A stretch of DNA of 64,000 nucleotides from Watersipora subatra (GCF_963576615.1 NC_088708.1:31193191-31257190), one strand, 5' to 3'. Shown: positions 13,235 through 25,366, counted from the first letter of the stretch. Numbers and translations are program-made. Notes: generated by a model from the letters alone, not told the origin.

Positions 13235-13400
13235 CATCCCAATCTTTACTTTGAAAAACACCGTGTTTGTTTGTTTGTTTGTCTGTCTGAAGCCATTTTT
13301 GGAGGTTGGAAAAAAGTATTACTTTGTGCAAAATTCGAATTCCTGATTCTCAACAACTGCACCAATCAAACCCCCACTGACTATGCAGAATAATTATACA
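13235..13400 (+). mobile_element. Fragment of a Helitron-like element (5' side)
   Basis: The stretch ACCGTGTTTGTTTGTTTGTT, then GTCTGTCTGAAGCCA..GGA.GTTGGAAAAAAGTAT and AAATTCGAA, matches the start of the element at 51296 (AACCGTGTTTGTCAGTCCGA, AGCCA..). A TTTGTTTGT run near the 5' end is common in Helitron-like elements. No 3' terminus seen here. Confidence 0.5.
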
Positions 13401-14214
13401 TATAGTTGTTACGTCCGACAATCTCTCACAGCACACAAGACTGCTAGGGTACCAGTGTTTATAAATTAGCAATTTATTCTTTCTTCTTCGATCAGTGACA
13501 GACAGCGGGTTGTTGAAATCAGACACAGCAGCTCTGGACAATTTCAAATTAAAAAAATTAAATAGATATAATAAATTCTTAAAAATGTATAAACCAAAAT
13601 ATATATACCATTGAATGAAATAAATTGTTGGCTATTGATGGAGGCTTCAAAGCATAAATTGATATTATTTGGTACTGCATCTTTAGAATTCAGCTTATAT
13701 TTTTAGAGCTTTTCTAAATTCTTCAAGCAATAACCAAGAAACATTTTTAAATTAGCAAGTTTTTGTACATTATACGAGATTAGCTGAGTATCTATTGTTA
13801 ACAAACTTTCTAAAAAATAATTATTATACTAGTTTAAACAATTTGCTCTGTAAGTATATACCGGTAATACCACAAACTGATACTTAACACAGCTGCATTT
13901 AGACAAATAATCCGAGATGATTAGCTTCCTTAAAGATAGTCTACATGCAGCTGTTTTAGATATTATAACACTACAAAGTTTTTTCACAAACGAAATTATA
14001 CCAAGATGTGACAATTTCTGGCATGAATGCTAAACAGTGAATACAGTCAGATTAGAGCTATAGCAGCGCACTTATAACTCGCGGAGTCATCCTTTTTTTG
14101 CATGTATTTTATGCTTGCTGCTGCATTAAAAATTATTGCTGGTTTTACAACAGCATTTAGTCTTAAAGGTTAGACTAAACTGAATCTGCGTCACACAATG
14201 GCATGTAGCATATT
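13401..14214. other. Non-coding stretch, nothing recognised
   Basis: AT-rich; chance ORFs of 61-65 codons only. Confidence 0.5.
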
Positions 14215-14305
14215 AAAAATGTGCGCTGTAACATACTACAAACCTGTGCTGTAGCATACTACAAATCTGCGCTGTAGCATACTGCAAATTTGCGCTGTAG
14301 CACGA
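14215..14305. repeat. ~27-bp tandem repeat, about 3.5 copies
   Basis: TGCGCTGTAGCATACTACAA recurs at about 14221, 14247, 14272 and 14293 with single changes (TGTGCTG, GTAACA, ACTGCAAA). Confidence 0.85.
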
Positions 14306-14400
14306 GTTAGTGTAGCTGTAGAGACATCCACTTTGACTTAGAATGTCATACATGAATACGCGGCTTGGCAGCGACCACCATCATGGTTCCCTCTAATTAA
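14306..14400. other. Short spacer
   Basis: No feature seen between the two arrays. Confidence 0.5.
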
Positions 14401-14710
14401 CATATATAGACATATACACTATATACACATATACACTATATACACATGTACAATATATACACATATACACATGTACATTATATACACATATACACATGTG
14501 CACTATATACACATGTACACTATATACACATGTACACATGTACATTACATACACATATACACATGTACACTATATACACATATACACTATATACACATAT
14601 ACACTATATACACATGTACACTACATACACTATATACACATATACACATGTACACTACATACACTGTATATACATGTACACTATATACACATATACACAT
14701 GTACACTGCA
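14401..14710. repeat. TATACACATGTACAC-type microsatellite/minisatellite
   Basis: About 300 bp of alternating TATACACATA, TACACTA and CACATGTACA words. Overlapping plus ORFs of 79-113 codons consist of Tyr/Thr/His/Ile repeats and are artefacts. Confidence 0.93.
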
Positions 14711-15239
14711 TAGTTTTGTGTTTTGCAGTAAATGAGTTGGCAGTACTGCAACAGGTTGAGCGTAACCATCTGTTTTATTTAGAATAGACTTAGGATCCTA
14801 TAAGTTAACCAGTAGTGAGCTAAGACTCTTAGTCTGTAAATAAGGGTAGAGTTAACATGCATAATGTAGGTCTACACTGAGCGACGTCAGGCTCTTTGGC
14901 TGTCGTCGTGGAGATAACGGATTATGAAACTTCTATAAATAAGAACAAAATAATTTTTGAGATTTTGACAATTTGCTCAATTTATTTATAATACAATTAA
15001 TCTAAATTATTAAGACTATTAGTAGTTATCTCTCATGAAATAACTTACTGCATTAGTAATGTGAATACAAAATATCTCTGCCATTATAAGAAAACAAATA
15101 ATAATATAAAGAAAGTTCATAGATATTATACCACTATCAAACTTTCCTACGTAAAGAGATATTTTGGACACCCTCCCAATACAAAAAAAACATCTAAAGC
15201 TACAATCCAAGTGCTACACGTATATATATACATGTATAT
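14711..15239. other. Non-coding stretch, nothing recognised
   Basis: Short chance ORFs on both strands only. Confidence 0.5.
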
Positions 15240-15926
15240 CAGTATATTTATCTATATATATATATTTCTCAGAGTATGTCTGCCATTCCAGCTATAGCTA
15301 TAGCGCACGCTAATTATTTTACCGATGTGGTCACAGAATATTTTTCGTAAGGTTCGATTACTACATCTGGGGTCAAGACCAATTCTTCTCGCACGGACAA
15401 TTATATTGTCTCCGTGTTCTCGAATTGAAAACTTTGATGGATAGTATCTGGTGACACAGTAACATTTTTTTATACACACACCCTTCTATGCAAGAATTTT
15501 TATTATTAGTTCTGCATATTCAGAGTTTTTATTTTGTTTTCTCAGGTTTGTATTAATTGTGTCATTACCGATTCATCTTTTATTGTAATCATAACAAAAT
15601 TGACTTAATTTAGCTATTACTTGCTAATTATTTCACATTTACATCTAAACCCTTTTATAATCGTTTTATGTTTTTTATTTATTTGACCGGCACGAAACAT
15701 TTTTCTCATGATATAAAGTTTAAAAGTTGTTTGACGAAGTTTGAAACCCTTTGCAGTTGTTTTTATTTTCTCTCTTAACTTAATTCAACTACACAAAACA
15801 CTTCTCTCATTATATGTAGTTTGAAAGTTAGAATGGCGAATGTCGTTATACATGTATGTTAAATACAAATCAATTTTCTGTCCACAGACTTCTAATACCT
15901 GGACAACGCCGGGTAGCACAGCTAGT
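15240..15926 (+). mobile_element. Non-autonomous Helitron-like element, family I
   Basis: The body (about 15290-15890) is shared with 22150-22880 and in part with 23220-23686: TGATGGATAG, the TATACACA stretch, TTATTTTGTTTTCTCAG, CATCTTTTATTGTAAT, AGTTTGAAAGTTA and more. The 3' end has an imperfect GC-rich hairpin (CCTGGACAACGCCGGG), then GCACAGCTAG|T, the CTAG-T ending and upstream hairpin expected of Helitrons. The 5' end (TCTATATATATATATTTCTC, AGAG.ATGTCTG) is approximate. No Rep/helicase, so non-autonomous. Short ORFs inside are not genes. Confidence 0.65.
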
Positions 15927-16868
15927 ACATGCATATATATGGGTATATATATGCATGTATATATATACTACATGTACGATAATTTCAAAAAAACTTTACT
16001 ACCTATGTAGCGGTTTTTAAATCAAAGAAATGCTGCAGTGAACATCGAATTTTATTTCTGTATGTAAGAAAAAACATTTTACACTTGGTCGATGCCTAAC
16101 TTCCGTCAACTATAACCCAAAGCGTCTAATTGAGTCCATGTACATATATTTAAAAAGTGGAAATCCAAATTTACTCAATCCCCTATAAACGAAAAATGCA
16201 ACCGTCATGTAGTCACCTGTACTGCTGTTGCACGCTGCTAGACATTTAACATAGACCAGGAATTCGTATGTTACACACCGGTAGATTTAACACATATTCT
16301 GGGTGATAAAATTATGAAAAGCGGTTTACTTTATCTTAGCGGTTTTACTTTAATTTTGTAAATTTAACATAGTCACCAAATTTAAAACTATATGCTAAGA
16401 TTGACAAACAAAAAACTCAATACTATTACTCAATATTTGTGTTCTGAAACCACAGGAAGTTCTGAAGTCACAGGAAGCCAAATCACAAAAAGCAAGTCGA
16501 ATCGCAAGTTGCCTCCCTCTGGGATAGGTTGAATAAATATGAAAGCTTGAATATTTTCCTGAAGCCTTAAAGGTATGTGAGAGAGGAAGGAAGACAAGAG
16601 AGTTCTAAGCCTGTCTGTCATATTGTATATGTTATGTATTCATTTTCTGCTAAAGCTAATAATTAAAAATGGAGAGAAAGAAATGACAGCGTCCATTAGC
16701 TGTTGAAGAGGGCGGCTATTAGCGTCATTACCTTCCCAAGAGTCACTCGCTGAGACACGCTGACACGCTGACAGGATGACTAACTCAAGTGTACTCAGCG
16801 TTAATGTTTCCATAGTTAATAATTTTTTGCAAATGTCTGCTTGACTCAAAACAGCTTAGTGCTTGCTG
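15927..16868. other. Non-coding stretch left of the 41-bp satellite
   Basis: A short TATATATGGGTATATATATG palindromic run follows the Helitron-like end at about 15934-15970. Two minus ORFs (16430-16621, 16640-16849) have no recognisable similarity. Confidence 0.5.
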
Positions 16869-19812
16869 TAAGTTCCCTATGGTAAAAATAGTGTACAGCT
16901 ACAGGTAGCTCAGTTCCCTATGGTAGGAATGCTGTACAGCTACAGGTAGCTCAGTTCCCTAAGGTAGGAATGCTGTACAGCTACAGGTAGCTCAGTTCCC
17001 TATGGTAGGAATGCTGTACAGCTACAAGTAGCTCAGTTCCCTATGGTAGGAATGCTGTACAGCTACAGGTAGCTCAGTTCCCTAAGGTAAGAATACTGTA
17101 CAGCTACAGGTAGCTCAGTTCCCTATGGTAGGAATGCTGTACAGCTACAAGTAGCTCAGTTCCCTATGGTAGGAATGCTGTACAGCTACAGGTAGCTCAG
17201 TTCCCTATGGTAGGAATGCTGTACAGCTACAGATAGCTCAGTTCCCTAAGGTAAGAATACTGTACAGCTACAGGTAGCTCAGTTCCCTATGGTAGGAATG
17301 CTGTACAGCTACAGATAGCTCAGTTCCCTATGGTAGGAATGCTGTACAGCTACAGGTAGCTCAGTTCCCTATGGTAGGAATGCTGTACAGCTACAGGTAG
17401 CTCAGTTCCCTATGGTAGGAATGCTGTACAGCTACAGGTAGCTCAGTTCCCTATGGTAAGAATGCTGTACAGCTACAGGTAGCTCAGTTCCCTATGGTAG
17501 GAATGCTGTACAGCTACAGGTAGCTCAGTTCCCTATGGTAGGAATGCTGTACAGCTACAGGTAGCTCAGTTCCCTATGGTAGGAATGCTGTACAGCTACA
17601 GGTAGCTCAGTTCCCTATGGTAGAAATGCTGTACAGCTACAGGTAGCTCAGTTCCCTATGGTAGGAATGCTGTACAGCTACAGGTAGCTCAGTTCCCTAT
17701 AGTAGGAATGCTGTACAGCTACAGGTAACTCAGTTCCCTATAGTAGGAATGCTGTACAGCTACAGGTAGCTCAGTTCCCTATGGTAAGAATGCTGTACAG
17801 CTACAGATAGCTCAGTTCCCTAAGGTAAGAATACTGTACAGCTACAGGTAGCTCAGTTCCCTATGGTAGGAATGCTGTACAGCTACAGGTAGCTCAGTTC
17901 CCTAAGGTAGGAATGCTGTACAGCTACAGGTAGCTCAGTTCCCTATGGTAGGAATGCTGTACAGCTACAGGTAGCTCAGTTCCCTAAGGTAGGAATGCTG
18001 TACAGCTACAAGTAGCTCAGTTCCCTATGGTAGGAATGCTGTACAGCTACAGGTAGCTCAGTTCCCTATGGTAGGAATGCTGTACAGCTACAAGTAGCTC
18101 AGTTCCCTATGGTAGGAATGCTGTACAGCTACAGGTAGCTCAGTTCCCTATGGTAGGAATGCTGTACAGCTACAGATAGCTCAGTTCCCTAAGGTAAGAA
18201 TACTGTACAGCTACAGGTAGCTCAGTTCCCTATGGTAGGAATGCTGTACAGCTACAGATAGCTCAGTTCCCTATGGTAGGAATGCTGTACAGCTACAGGT
18301 AGCTCAGTTCCCTATGGTAGGAATGCTGTACAGCTACAGGTAGCTCAGTTCCCTATGGTAGGAATGCTGTACAGCTACAGGTAGCTCAGTTCCCTATGGT
18401 AAGAATGCTGTACAGCTACAGGTAGCTCAGTTCCCTATGGTAGGAATGCTGTACAGCTACAGGTAGCTCAGTTCCCTATGGTAGGAATGCTGTACAGCTA
18501 CAGGTAGCTCAGTTCCCTATGGTAGGAATGCTGTACAGCTACAGGTAGCTCAGTTCCCTATGGTAGAAATGGTGTACAGCTACAGGTAGCTCAGTTCCCT
18601 ATGGTAGGAATGCTGTACAGCTACAGGTAGCTCAGTTCCCTATAGTAGGAATGCTGTACAGCTACAGGTAACTCAGTTCCCTATAGTAGGAATGCTGTAC
18701 AGCTACAGGTAGCTCAGTTCCCTATGGTAAGAATGCTGTACAGCTACAGATAGCTCAGTTCCCTAAGGTAAGAATACTGTACAGCTACAGGTAGCTCAGT
18801 TCCCTATGGTAGGAATGCTGTACAGCTACAGGTAGCTCAGTTCCCTAAGGTAGGAATGCTGTACAGCTACAGGTAGCTCAGTTCCCTATGGTAGGAATGC
18901 TGTACAGCTACAGGTAGCTCAGTTCCCTAAGGTAGGAATGCTGTACAGCTACAAGTAGCTCAGTTCCCTATGGTAGGAATGCTGTACAGCTACAGGTAGC
19001 TCAGTTCCCTATGGTAGGAATGCTGTACAGCTACAGGTAGCTCAGTTCCCTATGGTAGGAATGCTGTACAGCTACAGGTAGCTCAGTTCCCTATGGTAAG
19101 AATGCTGTACAGCTACAGATAGCTCAGTTCCCTAAGGTAAGAATACTGTACAGCTACAGGTAGCTCAGTTCCCTATGGTAGGAATGCTGTACAGCTACAG
19201 GTAGCTCAGTTCCCTAAGGTAGGAATGCTGTACAGCTACAGGTAGCTCAGTTCCCTATGGTAGGAATGCTGTACAGCTACAGGTAGCTCAGTTCCCTAAG
19301 GTAGGAATGCTGTACAGCTACAGATAGCTCAGTTCCCTATGGTAGGAATGCTGTACAGCTACAGGTAGCTCAGTTCCCTATGGTAGGAATGCTGTACAGC
19401 TACAGGTAGCTCAGTTCCCTATGGTAGGAATGCTGTACAGCTACAGGTAGCTCAGTTCCCTATGGTAGGAATGCTGTACAGCTACAGGTAGCTCAGTTCC
19501 CTAAGGTAGGAATGCTGTACAGCTACAGGTAGCTCAGTTCCCTATGGTAGGAATGCTGTACAGCTACAGGTAGCTCAGTTCCCTAAGGCAGGAATGCTGT
19601 ACAGCTACAGGTAGGTCAATTCCCTATAGTAAGAATACTGTACAGCTACAGGTAGCTCAGTTCCCTATGGTAGGAATGCTGTACAGCTACAAGTAGATCA
19701 GTTCTTTATAGTGAGAATACTGTACAGCTACAGGTAGGTCAATTCCCTATAGTAAGAATACTGTACAGCTACAGATAGGTCAGTTCCCTACAGTAAGAAT
19801 ACTACGCAGTCG
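16869..19812. repeat. 41-bp satellite array (~71 copies) with higher-order structure
   Basis: Monomer: GCTCAGTTCCCTATGGTAGG followed by AATGCTGTACAGCTACAGGTA. Each contains the perfect 10-bp palindrome GCTGTACAGC and the inverted pair AGCTAC-AG-GTAGCT. Diagnostic variants (CTAAGG, GGTAAGAATAC, ACAAGTAG, ACAGATAG, CTATAGTAG, GGTAACTC, TAGAAATG) recur at exactly 943 bp (23 monomers): 17231/18174, 17724/18667, 17783/18726. A 369-bp (9-monomer) repeat links 18726 to 19095. The last four or five units, from about 19600, decay. No coding potential. Confidence 0.98.
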
Positions 19813-20409
19813 CAGGTAGATTAGATACTATCATTCCTTTTGGAGGACGTATGTTGCTAATGTTGGTATTTTATGTTCTGTGATCACTAGTAGGTTTAAA
19901 GCTGTTGGTTAAAACATGTAAGTCTAAACACAAGAATAGATACATGTAAAAAGAATTAGACCACTTACATGTTACCATTTAAATTTTAGCGGATCATAAG
20001 ACTTGCGGGATTAAGGGATTACATAATTGAACTTCAATCCATTTGTAATGGTGCATTTTTGTATCTCAAAATTTAACTTCCCGTAAATTATGTATAAACA
20101 CTATTCTGCGGATAGCAAGACCACAAAGAAGCAGGTCATTTGAGAGCTTGTACAGTTTTAAGCATAGTGGAGTTCCCTATATCAGTGTAAATTATATTAT
20201 ATATATTTGCTGTATTAGTTGAGGGAATACTTATAGTTTTAATTGAGATAACAAAACACTTCATTTATTACTTCAACAAAAAGTAGAAACAATAATGCTA
20301 AGAAAGTTGTAAGTTGTTATAATAGTGATGATATAGCTAGATAAGGTGGTTATCTCCCCTGTTATTTCATTTTATTCTGCTGTTTCACCAAAACAAAGTT
20401 TTGTCTAGT
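19813..20409. other. Non-coding stretch, nothing recognised
   Basis: AT-rich spacer between the 41-bp satellite and the LINE copy. Confidence 0.5.
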
Positions 20410-21280
20410 ATATATACATGTACATGTATAATTATATATATGAAATTGTTTCCTCATCCTGATTAACCCGTATAGGTTGGAGGTTCTGCTTTAATTCGGG
20501 TCTCCTACCAGAGACCTGGGAGTTTGAGCACTCGTCTCAGGATCTTAGCTGTTCCCAATAGCGGAATTTTCTGCAATTCACTTGAGTTTATTGCTGCTGG
20601 TATCTGGACAAGCCATATTTTATGTGGCGGTGTTATTGCACCCAGTGCCCCAATGGCTGCTGGAATTACAGTTGTTCTTACATCCCAGTATTTTTCAATC
20701 TCTTCTCTAAGAGGGAGATATTTCTCTACCTTTTCTTTTTCTTTGCTGGCTATATTGTAGTCATTGGGTACTGCTATATGTATTATAGTAGCCCTCTTGT
20801 TCTCCTTGTCTACCACCACTATATCTGTTTGGTCTGATAGGACATGCTTTTCAGTCCGGACGTAAAAGTCCCAGAGGATCCTAGCGTGTTCATTCTCATT
20901 GACCTTACCAGGAGCTTCCCACCAGTGTTGTGGTTTAATAAGGCCATACTCATCACATAGACTTCTATACACAACACCTGCTACATGATTATACCGCTCA
21001 GTGTATGCGTTTCCTGCTAGCTGCTTGCATCCACTGATAGTGTGTTGAATGGTCTCAGGTGCATCTTTGCACAGTCTGCATCTAGGATCATTTTTAGTGT
21101 GATAGATCTTTTTTTGAGTTGCCTTGTTGGGAGCACTTGCTCCTGGGCTGTCATGAGTAGCGACTCTGTATTGTATAAACTGACAGTGGCTAAAAGCTAT
21201 GTAGCTAAGTATGCTCTATGCTCCAGACTGATTATAGCTTTAGCTCCATACTTTGTGACAAGCACTCTTAATTTTACTTG
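20410..21280 (-). mobile_element. 5'-truncated RLE-type LINE with decayed endonuclease
   Basis: On the minus strand one frame is open for 236 codons from 21215 to the stop at 20505-20507; a frameshift or stop (TAG at 21216-21218) ends similarity further 5'. In order: AFSHCQFIQYRVATHDSPG, a CCHC knuckle (CRLC-x8-H-x4-C), RYNHV, then an endonuclease-like block (TDIVVVDK..ATIIHIAVPND) and the tail KYLPLREEIEKYW...LRRVLKLPGLW. Compared with the copy at 31975 (QPDIVVLD..VIDIAIPSD), the PD has become TD and the ID has become IH, so the endonuclease is probably dead. The 3' UTR ends GGAAACAATTT plus TA-rich tail. The RT itself is absent. Confidence 0.82.
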
Positions 21281-21337
21281 AGTAATCATTTTTAGATAGG
21301 TATTTATTTCAGCAGTACATATAATATACATATATAT

Positions 21338-21720
21338 ACTAGCGGAATGCCCGGTGTTGCATGGGTATTAAAAATCAGCTTATACACAATGAGAGGTAAT
21401 GCAGTTGCCTGCTACTTGCCATTAGCCTGGCTCATTGCCAAAGGCTAATTAGAGTAATCTTCTAATAAGAGCTACTTGCCCTCACGAGAGAGCATAAAAT
21501 TATGTTGTGCCGTAACGGAGAATGGTAGCATATTTTTACACGCTTAGTGACATAAATTGCCTTACGAATCTATCAATCTCGCGTAGCTAAATTGGTAAAG
21601 CACTTGCCTGACCAACGAAAGGTTCGGAGATCAAATCTTCTGCAATACAGATTCTTCAATCCAATATTTTAATAGCTAAGCTGGATAAACTGAATTAAAC
21701 ACAAATACACAGACTTTGAG
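21338..21720 (-). mobile_element. Helitron-like element, family III, inverted
   Basis: Starts ACTAGC..GAATGCCCGGTGTTGC, the reverse complement of the terminus seen at 51801-51828 (GGGCAACGCCGGGCATCTAG). Shared interior: AAAAATCAGCT, TGCCTGC..CTTGCCATTAGCCTGGC, ATAAAATTATG. At about 21585-21650 a tRNA-like module occurs: box A-like TAGCTAAATTGG and box B-like GGTTCGGAGATC. The 5' boundary is unclear. Confidence 0.6.
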
Positions 21721-21889
21721 ATTTATATACATGTAGATAGATATAGAAGATATAGAAGATATATAACTCTAACCTATTCTAACGCTGTAGTTATAACAAT
21801 CCACACTTTTCAGAGCGTAAAGTGCTGTTAGAAGCAGGCCTGACTACTCATCTATTATATATGTTTATATACGCAACTTTACATGTATA
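21721..21889. other. Spacer with short AT repeats between Helitron-like copies
   Basis: Contains AGATATAGAAGATATAGAAG; otherwise nothing recognised. Confidence 0.5.
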
Positions 21890-22880
21890 TTGTATATCTA
21901 TATTCTATCTATATGAATTTCTCAATCTTTATTTGTGTATCAGTGTCTATCTAGCTATAGCTATTAAAATCTTGGAATTAAAATTTCTCATTTTGACTGA
22001 TTTCAACACACGGAGGTTACAATCACAGGTTTTAAATCCATGAGCTATACAAGGCGTATTTATCAAAGATGTTATCAAAACTGTCGTAAAGCGTCTGCAC
22101 ACGCTAAGCGACGTATTATTTGAAACTCTATGAATTCTATTAACTCTATGAAACACGATGCTTTTTCGTGTTTACTTAAACCTCTATTTTTCGGTTTTTC
22201 ATTAGGTTCAATTGCTAGAGCGGGGTAAGGCCAATTCCTTTCACACGGACATTTGTATTATCTCCGTAGGAAGAGCCTTGACATTCTCTTTCCGTTCGGT
22301 CTGACAAAGAGAGTATGATATTTCATTTTTACATTTGTACCAGTATCGAGAGATACCAGTATCGTCGTATTCAAAGTTTTGATGGATGGCTTGTGGTGGA
22401 ACAGTAACCTTTTTTATACACATACACTCCTATGCGAGAATTGTTATTATTAATTCAACATATTCAGGATTTTTATTTTGTTTTCGCAGTTCGTAATTGT
22501 ATCATTACCGAATCATCTTTTATTGTAATTGTAGCAAAACAAACTTAATTTAGCTACTAAGCCTGCTTGCTAACTATTTCACATTTACATTTACAAACCC
22601 TTTTATAGTTGTTTTATTTTTTCAAATTATTTGACCTGCCCACAACAATTCCCTCGTGATATAAAGTTGGAAAGTTACAGTTGTTTAACAAAGTTTGAAA
22701 ATCTTTATAGCTTTTATTTTTTCTCTTAATTTATTTCAATTACACAAAACACTTTTCTCATAATATGTAGTTTGAAAGTTAAAATGGCAAATGTTGTTAT
22801 ATGTTAAATACAAATCAAATACAAAACTTTCTGTTCATTGATTTTTTATTACCCGATCAACACCGGGGAGTACAGCTAGT
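21890..22880 (+). mobile_element. Helitron-like element, family I, near full length
   Basis: Begins about TCTATATGAATTTCTCAATC, then a TCTATCTAGCTATAGCTATT block also seen at 15290. A tRNA-like stretch in reverse at about 21990-22050 (TTTTAAATCCATGAGCTATACA) follows, then the long body shared with 15340-15926. The 3' end has CCCGATCAACACCGGGG and TACAGCTAG|T. About 990 bp; no Rep/helicase. Confidence 0.62.
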
Positions 22881-23686
22881 ATATCTATATTCTATAGATG
22901 TCTTAATGCTCGTTTTTTGTTTGTTGGTCTGTCATCCCTGTGTCCAGTTATAATGAGTAAAATTTAGCAATATAATTTCCACATAGTACTGGAACTGAAT
23001 TGGCGACATTCAACTCATACAAGTGTCTGTATGTATGTGCGTCCATAACTATTAGGCTAGCTGTTCTTATCCTTCTCAACAATCTTATCAAACCTTTTCG
23101 CAATTGTACTAAATATGTACTTATTAGTAATCAATACATGTATTACCTTTCGCGTTTGTTTTTCTTTCAAAAATTTCAAAATCAGTTACCTATTTGTTTT
23201 TATTTGTAGTTTTCAATTGTGCTGTTACCATTTTTGGTTCTTTGTAAGGTCAATCGCTATAGTCCCATTAAGCCGTCAATTCCTAAAGCCCATTATCAAA
23301 AGGTACCAGTATCGCTTATTCAAAGTTTTGATAGATAGCTTCTGCTGCAACAATAACCTTTTCTATACACAGGCCTTTATTAGCTCATTGTCATTATCAA
23401 TTAAACATGTTCATGATTATTATTTTGTTTTCTCAGTTCTTATTAATTGTATCAGTATTTAATCATTTTTCATTGCAGCAAAACATACTTTATCTAGCCG
23501 TTATTTGCTAATTATTTCACACTTTAACACTTTCACAGTTGTTTTATTTTTTTCTCTAAATTTACTTGAACTGCACAAAACACTTTTGTAATGATATGAA
23601 GTTTAATAGTTAGAATGATAAATGTTGTATATGTTAAATAAAAATAAATTTTCTCTGCAGACTTATTACCTGGGCATTCAGCTTGT
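22881..23686 (+). mobile_element. Helitron-like element, family I, head-to-tail with the previous copy
   Basis: Starts directly after the CTAGT end of the preceding copy. The 5' part has TTTTTTGTTTGTTGGTCTGT and TGTGTCCAGTTATAA. Body words shared with 22380-22880: CAAAGTTTTGAT.GATAGCTT, TTATTTTGTTTTCTCAGTTC, AGTT..AATAGTTAGAATG. The 3' end is degraded: ATTACCTGGGCATTCAGCTTG instead of CTAG, hairpin lost. ORFs of 69-115 codons here are AT-rich artefacts. Confidence 0.58.
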
Positions 23687-24176
23687 ATATATATATATAT
23701 ATATATATATAGCCTATATAAATCTGTATTTTTTGTTTGTCTGTTTGTTGGACTGTCGCTTGTGTGTCCAGTTATAGCGATAAAGTTTTAAGAACGAAAA
23801 ATCTGCTGTGCACTGGATTTGAACGTGAATCTTCCAAACCTACAGGCAAACGTTCTATCCTAAGTTCAAAAGGCTACACAATGGAATAATTGTGGTCATA
23901 TTCGTTACGTAATTACAAAATGCTCGCTTGAAGACTCATAATGCGTAACAATTACAAGCTGGCTTCATGGCTCTTATTATAGTAAAGATTTAAACAAGAC
24001 TAAGTTACTAGCTTAAGTTACTCAAATTAGCCAATTTGTTAATTTTGGTTTTGGATAAATAGTCAAATTTAATAACTTACATAGCTTAGTCAACTTGGCC
24101 TATGGCAACTAGACTACCTGACACTGTTTATAAGTTGCTTTTTTACTACCAGTCCCACGCCGAGCATTCATCTAGT
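23687..24176 (+). mobile_element. Helitron-like element, family II
   Basis: A short (TA)n, then TATATAAATCTGTATTTTTT, GTTTGTCTGTTTGTTGGACTG and GTGTCCAGTTATAGCGATAA, matching the elements at 51829 and 61357. A reversed tRNA-like stretch lies at about 23817-23880 (CTGGATTTGAACGTGAATCTT). The 3' end is CCACGCCGAGCATTCATCTAG|T, the same as at 61753. Confidence 0.6.
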
Positions 24177-25197
24177 ACTAATATACAGTGTATATATATA
24201 TAGACTAATACTCATCTGACAAGTCAAAACATCAACCTATGAAAGCCCAACTTTTCGTGAACAGTTCACCCTTGTCTCAATTCAAAATTTCTCTGGCTCA
24301 GTGTTAAGAAAATCACAAAGAAAATCATGAAAACTCAAGAAAAAACATAATAAGAATTATCTCAAAATGACTAACAAGCCATAATCATAGGAATATAAAT
24401 TCAAATCTTTATTTATTCATGTTTTGTTGTGTATTACGAACTAGTCCAAGTTCCCTATGAACGCGACTCTCATAAGGTGGTATACATGAGAATGCACTTA
24501 TAATTTCACAATATAACAAACTAAAGATTTTGTTATGATACATACAACAGATAACTGTTTTGGTAACATCCTAACAGCATTAAAGGTACCTACAAGATCG
24601 CTTTGCCTTGGCAACAAGCCATTGCTGGGATTGCAAGTTTACAACAATATAAAAGTAGAAGACAATTCCAACTGCACAACGAGATAACAATTTGACTTTT
24701 GACTAACCCAATCAGTGAATGAAACTGTTCATATGGAGTCACAAAAGAGTGAGATGTGTTCATAAGAATACAGACAGAAATGATGTTGTCTACTTGATAC
24801 AACTTCCTAGATGCCTGCATAATTTGGAGGAATCAAAAAAAATTACTGCAAGAAGAGCAATTATAATGCTATAACAGAGCTGATCGACAAGCAAAACATG
24901 TAGTTATTTTGCACTCATCCTAGAATTACAAGTGAGCTCCTTAAAATCGGCTCAATTCTACTAAGTTTCTACCCAGCGATAGCGTAGCAACACACTCGTG
25001 TATAGCGCTGCAATTCCATCATGGAAACAGCCGTGTAACTCTCATTCTATCATGATTCAGTCACTGCGTGGAAACGAAACACCAGTGTGATGCGCTAGGT
25101 CTTGCTTTCCTGGTGCTCCATTAACAGAAATTTTTGCAGCTGACATAAGGTGTCATACAACCATCGCTCTAGTGTAGTGTTTCAACACTGGTGTACT
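24177..25197. other. Non-coding stretch, nothing recognised
   Basis: AT-rich, with a GC-richer patch at about 24960-25130 containing TTCCATCATGGAAACAG, similar to ends of the foldback family at 40297 and 48876. The 76-codon minus ORF at 24590-24820 is not recognised. Confidence 0.45.
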
Positions 25198-25366
25198 GAG
25201 GTGTCACCGAGGTGTCACCGAGGTGTCACCGAGGTGTCACCGAGGTGTCACCGAGGTGTCACCGAGGTGTCACCGAGGTGTCACCGAGGTGTCACCGAGG
25301 TGTCACCGAGGTGTCACCGAGGTGTCACCGAGGTGTCACCGAGGTGTCACCGAGGTGTCACCGAGG
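25198..25366. repeat. 11-bp tandem repeat, 15 perfect copies
   Basis: GAGGTGTCACC repeated without change from 25198 to 25362. Flanks are weakly inverted (CTAGTGTAGTG before, CGCTACACTAT after). Since 11 is not a multiple of 3, the plus frame reads an 11-residue motif (HRGVTEVSPRC) every 33 bases; this 83-codon ORF is most likely not a gene. Confidence 0.97.

Noticed and set aside
14446-14787. Plus and minus ORFs of 60-113 codons
   Set aside because: Low-complexity translations of the TACACATG repeat, open in several frames at once.
16869-19812. CRISPR array
   Set aside because: Units are contiguous with no variable spacers, and the genome is eukaryotic; it is a satellite.
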